This document shows positions 6,305 to 10,543 of a stretch of 10,543 bases of DNA, piece after piece. Numbering within the stretch: position 1 is the first letter of the stretch; every line of letters begins with the position of its first letter. The DNA comes from Bryobacterales bacterium (lineage in GTDB: Bacteria; Acidobacteriota; Terriglobia; Bryobacterales; Bryobacteraceae): the NCBI GenBank assembly GCA_009697495.1, contig SHUN01000054.1:1-10543 (forward strand), given 5' to 3'. The notes under the pieces are model-generated. The model did no database searches and had not been told where the DNA came from. It saw only the letters and a list, made by a program, of their open reading frames with translations. The position numbers and the translations under genes were made by a program.

Positions 6305-7326
6305 TGAAGGATCGCGAACTCATTTCCGGCGCCGCGCTCGATAGCGACAAGCAGTTCGAAACCGCTCTTCGTCCTACCCGCCTCTCCGATTTCACCGGCC
6401 AGACGCGCCTGAAGGAAAATCTCTCCATCGCCATTGAAGCCGCCAAACAGCGCGGCGACGCGCTGGATCACGTTCTTTTGTACGGTCCGCCCGGGCTGGG
6501 CAAAACCACGCTCGCTAACATCATCGCCGGCGAGCTCGATGTCGCTTTCGACCAAACCGCCGCGCCCATCATCCAGAAGAAACTCGACCTCACCGGCGTC
6601 CTCACCAACCTCCGCGAGAAGCAGGTTTTCTTCGTCGACGAAATTCACCGGCTCCAGCCAGACATCGAAGAAATTCTCTACTCCGCCCTCGAAGACTTCC
6701 GCGTTGACATCATGATCGGCACCGGCGTCGGCGCGCGAACCCATTCGATGAACATCAATCACTTCACCGCCATCGGCGCCACCACGCGCCAGGGGCTCAT
6801 TAGCGCCCCTCTGCGCGGCCGCTTCGGGCTTGTCCTAAGGTTGAACCCCTACGACATCAGCGACCTCACCTCGATCGTCCTGCGCAGCGCCGGCCTGCTC
6901 CAAGTGCAAGTGGATGAACCCGGCGCCGCCGAAATCGCCCGCCGCGCCCGCGGTACGCCCCGCATCGCCAATCGGCTCCTCCGCCGCGTCCGCGACTACG
7001 CCCAGGTCCGCGCCAAGGGCCACGTCACCCACGCTGTTGCGACGACGGCGCTCGATATGCTCGAAGTCGACCGCTACGGTCTCGACGAGATCGATCAGAA
7101 AATCATGATGACCGTCCTCGAAAAATACTCCGGCGGTCCCGTTGGCATCAAGACCATCGCCGCCTCCATCGACGAAGAAGAAGCCACCATCGAAGACGTC
7201 TACGAGCCCTATCTCATGCAGATGGGCTTCCTCGATCGCACTCCCCGGGGCCGCGTCGCCACGCGCCGCGCCTTCGAATACTTCAAAGTCCCGCCGCCGC
7301 CAACCGCCCAACCCAACCTGTTTTGA
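6304..7326 (+). CDS. ruvB: Holliday junction branch migration ATPase RuvB
   Basis: RuvB is the hexameric AAA+ motor that pumps DNA through the RuvA-bound junction. The 340-residue product shows Walker A GPPGLGKTT (61-69), Walker B VFFVDEIHRL (108-117), sensor 1 GATTRQG (158-164), APLRGRFG with the likely arginine-finger region (168-175), and sensor 2 RGTPRIANRLLRR (216-228). A C-terminal winged helix follows (about 265-330), with GFLDRTPRGR (308-317) in its DNA-contacting part. Length and motif order are typical. Sensor 1 has Q where many homologues have A, a minor variation. The ATG overlaps the ruvA stop, and the TGA stop overlaps the folK TTG start, so all three genes probably share one transcript. 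Confidence 0.97.
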   Translation: MKDRELISGAALDSDKQFETALRPTRLSDFTGQTRLKENLSIAIEAAKQRGDALDHVLLYGPPGLGKTTLANIIAGELDVAFDQTAAPIIQKKLDLTGVLTNLREKQVFFVDEIHRLQPDIEEILYSALEDFRVDIMIGTGVGARTHSMNINHFTAIGATTRQGLISAPLRGRFGLVLRLNPYDISDLTSIVLRSAGLLQVQVDEPGAAEIARRARGTPRIANRLLRRVRDYAQVRAKGHVTHAVATTALDMLEVDRYGLDEIDQKIMMTVLEKYSGGPVGIKTIAASIDEEEATIEDVYEPYLMQMGFLDRTPRGRVATRRAFEYFKVPPPPTAQPNLF

Positions 7327-7739
7327 CAACCATCTATCTAGCTCTCGGCTCCAATCTCGGCGACCGCGAGGCTCTCCTCAACGAAGCCATCGAACGCCTC
7401 CGCGTCGAACAAATTGAAACTGTCCGTCGTAGCACGATCATCGAAACCGCCGCCGCCTACGTCCTTGATCAGCCCCATTTTCTCAACATGGTCATCGAGG
7501 CGCAGACCGAACATTTCGCCTTCGAACTCCTCAATCGCATTCAAAAGGTGGAGACGGAAATGGGCCGGCAAAAAACCATCGATAAAGGCCCGCGCAACAT
7601 CGACATCGACATCCTCCACTTCGACGAATTGACCCTGCAAACGCCCCATCTCACGCTCCCGCACCCCCTCATTCACGAACGCCCTTTCGTCCTCATTCCG
7701 CTGGCCGAACTAAGAACCGGGCTGTACCCCAAAAAATAA
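7323..7739 (+). CDS. folK: 2-amino-4-hydroxy-6-hydroxymethyldihydropteridine pyrophosphokinase (HPPK)
   Basis: FolK transfers pyrophosphate from ATP to 6-hydroxymethyl-7,8-dihydropterin, the step before dihydropteroate synthase in folate synthesis. The 138-residue protein has the family motifs YLALGSNLGDR (5-15), HFLNMVI (52-58), the nucleotide and Mg-binding KGPRNIDIDIL (88-98, with D94 and D96) and LPHPLIHERPFVLIPLAEL (112-130). At 138 residues it is shorter than the 159-residue E. coli enzyme, mainly at the C-terminus. The start is TTG at 7323, overlapping the ruvB stop by 4 bp (TTGA). The first in-frame ATG is too far inside the conserved fold to serve. TTG and tight overlap suggest coupled, probably low-level translation. 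No terminator is obvious after the stop. Confidence 0.93.
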   Translation: MTTIYLALGSNLGDREALLNEAIERLRVEQIETVRRSTIIETAAAYVLDQPHFLNMVIEAQTEHFAFELLNRIQKVETEMGRQKTIDKGPRNIDIDILHFDELTLQTPHLTLPHPLIHERPFVLIPLAELRTGLYPKK

Positions 7740-7740
7740 T

Positions 7741-7769
7741 TTGATTTCTGGCAATTCTTCTGAGAAAAT
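7741..7769 (+). promoter_or_regulatory. Candidate promoter of the cold-shock gene
   Basis: TTGATT (7741-7746) and GAAAAT (7764-7769) are separated by 17 nt just past the folK stop. Each matches four of six consensus bases. A start near 7776 would give the csp mRNA a leader of about 97 nt. Co-transcription from the folK operon remains possible because no terminator lies between the genes. Confidence 0.35.
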
Positions 7770-7803
7770 ACACCGAGCAAGAAGCCATCCGCAGATTCCC
7801 CAC

Positions 7804-7834
7804 CGCGCCGAAGGAATGTAACCCTCACGGCGTG
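7804..7834 (+). promoter_or_regulatory. Possible hairpin in the csp 5' leader
   Basis: CGCGCCG (7804-7810) can pair with CGGCGTG (7828-7834) as a 7-bp stem with one G-U pair and a 17-nt loop. A competing odd-centred palindrome TCACG-G-CGTGA (7825-7835) overlaps it. Both lie 27 to 37 nt upstream of the csp ribosome site. Long structured leaders control cold induction of cspA-type mRNAs in Escherichia coli; a similar role here is only a suggestion. Confidence 0.25.
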
Positions 7835-7872
7835 AATGGAGCGGTGTGGTGTTTAGCATTAGGAGAGCGGTA

Positions 7873-8076
7873 GTGAGAGAAAAAGGTGTCGTGAAATGGT
7901 TCAACGCTGCAAAGGGCTACGGCTTTATCCAGCGTTCCAGCGGTGAGGACGTATTTGTCCATTTTTCCGCCATTCAAATGAATGGTTACAAGTCTCTCGA
8001 TGAGGGCACGGAGGTGGAATTCGAGGTCAAGACAGGCCCGAAAGGCCTGCAGGCCGAAAACGTCGGTCGCCCCTGA
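7873..8076 (+). CDS. Cold-shock domain protein (CspA family)
   Basis: This 67-residue single cold-shock domain protein binds single-stranded RNA and DNA and acts as an RNA chaperone or transcription antiterminator. RNP1 KGYGFIQ (14-20) and RNP2 DVFVHF (26-31) are intact, and length and N-terminus ([15 protein letters not shown]) fit the family. I choose the GTG at 7873 because AGGAG (7861-7865) sits 7 nt upstream and the family begins there. An in-frame GTG at 7846 would add nine residues and put the ribosome site inside the gene. A hairpin follows at 8104-8128. Whether expression responds to cold or is constitutive cannot be told from sequence. Confidence 0.93.
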   Translation: MREKGVVKWFNAAKGYGFIQRSSGEDVFVHFSAIQMNGYKSLDEGTEVEFEVKTGPKGLQAENVGRP

Positions 8077-8103
8077 CACCGCACAGAATCCAGGTTTCGT
8101 CGA

Positions 8104-8128
8104 AAGGCCGCCCCACTCGGGCGGCCTT
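8104..8128. terminator. Hairpin terminator between convergent csp and dehydratase genes
   Basis: AAGGCCGCCC (8104-8113) pairs perfectly with GGGCGGCCTT (8119-8128) around a 5-nt loop. The stem lies 28 bp after the csp stop and 17 bp after the end of the convergent gene at 8145. The stem's own ends supply only two T residues in each direction, and the following sequence is not a clean T run. It is therefore probably a modest, bidirectional terminator. Confidence 0.6.
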
Positions 8129-8144
8129 CGTGTTGGGGTGCCAT

Positions 8145-9401
8145 CTAATGATCCGCAATCCCCCCGTCCGGGAACCGCAACTGCTGCCGCGTATGCGGCT
8201 GATACGGCCGCAGCGCCGCCACCTTCTCATCCAGATTCACACCCAATCCCGGCCGGTCCGGCGGTTGTGCAAACCCTGACTTATAATCAATCCCGCCGCC
8301 ATAAAACAGATCCTTCCAATACTGCTCATTCCCTCGATGCGTGATCTCCTGAATCGCGAAATTCGGCGTCGAAAAATCCACATGGAGCGAAGCCAGCGTG
8401 CTCACCTCGCTCTGCGGATTGTGCGGCGCCAGCTCCACCCGGTACGCCTCCGCAATCGTCGCAATTTTCTTCATCTCCAAAATCCCTCCGCAATGCACCA
8501 CGTCCGGCTGGACAAAGTCCACCAAATGACGCTGACACAGCGGCGCGAATCCATACTTCGTAAACAGCCGCTCCCCCGTCGCCAACGGGATCCTCGTCGA
8601 AGCGCGCAAATGCGCCAACTCCTCCAGATCCTCAATCTGCGTCGCCTCTTCCACAAAGTACGGCCGATACTCCTCCGCCCGCCGGCAGAAATCAATCGCC
8701 ATCACCGGAGTCGCCTTCCCATGCAAATCGATGCAAATCTTGAAGTCGTCGCCAACCGCCGCGCGCACGGCTTTCAGATTCGCGATGCCCTCGCTAACGG
8801 AACGCTGCGGATCGATCACATCCCCCTGCGTCGTAATAAACGCAGCCTTGCAACCCGTCCATCCTTCCTGTTTAGCCTGAAGCCAGGCCTGCGCATAAGC
8901 CTGAGGCGAACTCCCGCCGGCATGCACATACATCTGCACCCGGTCTCTCGCCCGCCCGCCCAATAACTTCCAAATCGGCTGCCCCAGCGCCTGGCCCAAT
9001 ATGTCCCACAACGCAATCTCCACCGCGCTAATCGCCGAGTTCAGTATCGGCCCGCCGCGCCATCGGGGCCAGCGATACATCGCCTGCCAATGCATCTCGA
9101 TGTCCGCCGGATCCTTCCCAACCAAATAGCGCTTATGCTCCTCAATCGCCGCCGCGACGGTTGCTTCCTTGCTCGTCACCGACCCCTCGCCCAGCCCCGT
9201 CAACCCCTGGTTCGTATAGATCTTCACGAACACATAGTTCACCGCGTTCGTACCGCCGCGATTGACGATGAACGTCTTCAAATCCGTGATCTTCAAGTTC
9301 AACGGCTTGGCCTGCGCCCGCGCCTGCGCCAGCAGTCCGTCCGTCGAACAAAGCGCGGCAATTCCCGCCGTCGCGCTATCAAGTAATTCCCGTCGTGTCA
9401 T
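8145..9401 (-). CDS. Enolase-superfamily sugar-acid dehydratase, D-galactonate dehydratase-like, with Tat-like leader
   Basis: This 418-residue protein belongs to the mandelate racemase branch of the enolase superfamily, whose members remove water from sugar acids using Mg2+. The N-terminal capping domain spans about 35-150 and the barrel follows. Candidate metal ligands are D225 (IDLHG), E251 (FVEEA) and E277 (TGERLF), with catalytic histidines H227 and H327 (APHNP). Their spacing (2, 26, 26, 50) equals that recalled for Escherichia coli DgoD (D183, H185, E209, E235, H285), so a GalD-like dehydratase is most likely. The true substrate is unknown. The first 31 residues (MTRRELLDSATAGIAAL... 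to AQA) look like a twin-arginine leader with a weak hydrophobic core, suggesting export. No Shine-Dalgarno precedes the ATG; TAGAAT ends 7 nt upstream. It lies 18 bp after the rhomboid gene and may be co-transcribed with it. Confidence 0.88.
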   Translation of the reverse strand: MTRRELLDSATAGIAALCSTDGLLAQARAQAKPLNLKITDLKTFIVNRGGTNAVNYVFVKIYTNQGLTGLGEGSVTSKEATVAAAIEEHKRYLVGKDPADIEMHWQAMYRWPRWRGGPILNSAISAVEIALWDILGQALGQPIWKLLGGRARDRVQMYVHAGGSSPQAYAQAWLQAKQEGWTGCKAAFITTQGDVIDPQRSVSEGIANLKAVRAAVGDDFKICIDLHGKATPVMAIDFCRRAEEYRPYFVEEATQIEDLEELAHLRASTRIPLATGERLFTKYGFAPLCQRHLVDFVQPDVVHCGGILEMKKIATIAEAYRVELAPHNPQSEVSTLASLHVDFSTPNFAIQEITHRGNEQYWKDLFYGGGIDYKSGFAQPPDRPGLGVNLDEKVAALRPYQPHTRQQLRFPDGGIADH

Positions 9402-9408
9402 GACGGGT

Positions 9409-9414
9409 ATTCTA
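9409..9414 (-). promoter_or_regulatory. TAGAAT -10-like element immediately before the dehydratase start
   Basis: On the minus strand TAGAAT (five of six matches to TATAAT) ends exactly 7 nt before the dehydratase ATG. A transcript from it would start at or beside the A of ATG, a leaderless arrangement. No good -35 is present at the usual distance, where the sequence lies in the end of the rhomboid gene. Confidence 0.4.
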
Positions 9415-9419
9415 CACGC

Positions 9420-10259
9420 TCAAACCTTCCGTAGTAATACGCGAGAGAGCAACTCCCAGAACGCCGCCAGCGTCAACAGCAGCGACACCAGCGAAAGCAG
9501 CTCCCACAGTTTTTCCCGCGTATCGTCCACCCAGCCCGGCAGTCCGGCCAGATACGCCACCACGAATCCGCCCGCTAATCCGCCCAAATGCGCGGCATTA
9601 TCAATCATCGGCAGAAATCCGCCCATGACAAAGCCGATCCCCGCGTTCAACAGGCAAACCGTTTGCAGCCGCCGCGCGACAAGCGATTTGCTCAGCACGC
9701 CGTAGGCGATCAACGCGCCCAGCAGCCCAAATATTCCGGCGCTGGCGCCCAACGACGGAACCCGCGGCGCCCACATCGCGCTGAGGATAAAGCCCGTCAA
9801 CGTCGCGGCCGAATAACTCGCGAACATCCGTCGCGTCCCGTAGATCTCTTCTACAATCGTGCCCACGTTATAGAGCCCGGCCATGTTGAGGAAGATATGC
9901 AGGAACTGCACTACCGTTAGCCACCACGGAGTCCGCGGATCGAAGCTCAACCCCTGATGCAGATACCCCGCCGTGATCAATCGATACCAGTCGCCGTTCT
10001 GGATCGCCGGAAGCCACTTCTCGCCATACTGCACCAGCGAGCGAGTGCCCGTAAACGTGTTCACGGCGAACAGCAGCACGTTCACAATCAGGATCAGCCC
10101 GACCGCCATTTTGCCGTTTGGCATCAGCCAATCCAGCAACGGCGATCGCTTCGCCCGCCCGAGTCCCGTCGCTCCAATCGTGATTCCGCAGTGCGGGCAA
10201 TGGTCGCTCCGCGCATCGATCAACACCCGGCAGTTCGGGCAAAAGCGGCTCGTGCTCAC
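9420..10259 (-). CDS. Rhomboid-family intramembrane serine protease with N-terminal zinc ribbon
   Basis: Rhomboids cut membrane proteins within the bilayer. This 279-residue protein opens with a zinc-ribbon-like motif, CPNC (7-10) and CPHC (21-24). About seven predicted membrane helices follow (roughly 51-70, 115-133, 145-163, 172-190, 199-218, 222-240, 252-275). The active site looks complete: GASAGIFG (171-178) with nucleophile S173, H224 in NAAHLGG, and HIFLN (121-125), which matches the oxyanion-side His/Asn of GlpG. The start is GTG at 10259, because the zinc ribbon begins six residues later and the next Met (residue 46) would remove it. The start lies 4 nt after the upstream paralogue's stop, so translation is likely coupled. 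The ribbon may bind partner proteins or nucleic acid; its role and the substrates are unknown. Confidence 0.92.
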   Translation of the reverse strand: MSTSRFCPNCRVLIDARSDHCPHCGITIGATGLGRAKRSPLLDWLMPNGKMAVGLILIVNVLLFAVNTFTGTRSLVQYGEKWLPAIQNGDWYRLITAGYLHQGLSFDPRTPWWLTVVQFLHIFLNMAGLYNVGTIVEEIYGTRRMFASYSAATLTGFILSAMWAPRVPSLGASAGIFGLLGALIAYGVLSKSLVARRLQTVCLLNAGIGFVMGGFLPMIDNAAHLGGLAGGFVVAYLAGLPGWVDDTREKLWELLSLVSLLLTLAAFWELLSRVLLRKV

Positions 10260-10263
10260 CGTC

Positions 10264-10543
10264 TTAGCCGACTCCGATGTTCAGCGCGTTATGCAGCATA
10301 ATTCGGCGCGCCAGTTCATAAAATGCCAGCAGTGTGAGCAGCAGCGATGCCAGCGAAAGCAGCCCCCACAGTTTCTCCTTGGCTGCCGTGGCGTCCTCCG
10401 GCAGTCCCGACAGATAGGCCACGGCGAACCCGCCCGCCAGCCCGCCAAGATGCGCCGCGTTGTCGATCATCGGCATGAAACCGCCCATCGCAAAGCCAAT
10501 CGCCGCGTTCAACAGGCACTGCTGCTGCAAATGCTTCGCGGCG
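10264..10543 (-). CDS. Second rhomboid-family protease, C-terminal part (runs off the window)
   Basis: Only the last 92 or so residues are present; the reading frame is open through the right edge, so the start lies outside. The visible part aligns without gaps to residues 198-279 of the neighbouring rhomboid, about 57 of 82 identical by hand count (near 70%). It includes the catalytic-histidine motif PMIDNAAHLGGLAGGF and the final helix. The linker after the histidine helix differs (EDATAA here), and the tail is a few residues longer (NALNIGVG). The catalytic serine region is not visible, so activity cannot be judged. An internal TTG at 10530 is not the real start, because conserved sequence continues upstream. 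It is a tandem paralogue, probably in one operon with the next gene. Confidence 0.88.
   Translation of the reverse strand, partial: AAKHLQQQCLLNAAIGFAMGGFMPMIDNAAHLGGLAGGFAVAYLSGLPEDATAAKEKLWGLLSLASLLLTLLAFYELARRIMLHNALNIGVG

Noticed and set aside
5881..6762. A 293-codon minus-strand frame across ruvA and ruvB
   Set aside because: It is antisense to two well-conserved genes and its composition mirrors their codon bias; no family resemblance is seen.
8337..8966. A 209-codon plus-strand frame opposite the dehydratase
   Set aside because: It is antisense to an intact enzyme gene, arginine- and histidine-rich without domain signals, and lacks a ribosome site.

Overview
The window looks like a chromosomal segment of an Acidobacteriota bacterium, most likely of the Solibacter/Bryobacter type. 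This is inference from gene content: a large Oar-like TonB-dependent receptor with an N-terminal carboxypeptidase-regulatory domain and an 'ELPLNGRN' motif, an enolase-superfamily dehydratase with a twin-arginine-like leader, and GC-rich, tightly packed housekeeping genes. No rRNA or tRNA gene, CRISPR array, prophage or complete insertion sequence is visible.

Layout. Positions 1-407 (minus strand) hold the 3' part of a second, broken copy of the receptor gene. It is about 96% identical to the end of the intact receptor, has a 31-bp frameshifting deletion, and lacks its 5' part. A ParD/ParE-type toxin-antitoxin operon follows (573-1144, minus). The intact 1162-residue receptor (1332-4820, minus) ends in a strong intrinsic terminator at about 1276-1306. 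Next is rsmE (4958-5683, minus), divergent from ruvA with only 18 bp between the start codons. ruvA, ruvB and folK (5702-7739, plus) form an overlapping operon, followed by a cold-shock protein gene with a long leader (7873-8076, plus). A hairpin at 8104-8128 separates it from the convergent GalD-like dehydratase gene (8145-9401, minus). Upstream of that gene are two tandem rhomboid-protease paralogues (9420-10259 complete; 10264-10543 cut by the window edge), also on the minus strand.

How the genes work together. RuvAB drives Holliday-junction branch migration, RsmE methylates 16S rRNA, FolK serves folate synthesis and the Csp is an RNA chaperone. These form a housekeeping core. The flanks are more accessory: an outer-membrane receptor with a broken duplicate, a toxin-antitoxin module lying between the two receptor copies, a probably exported sugar-acid dehydratase, and duplicated membrane proteases.

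I found no convincing new multi-gene system. The most notable signals are the toxin-antitoxin module bracketed by direct repeats made of receptor sequence, the mostly synonymous divergence of the broken receptor copy, and several genes whose -10-like TAGAAT elements sit so close to the start codon that leaderless translation is plausible.
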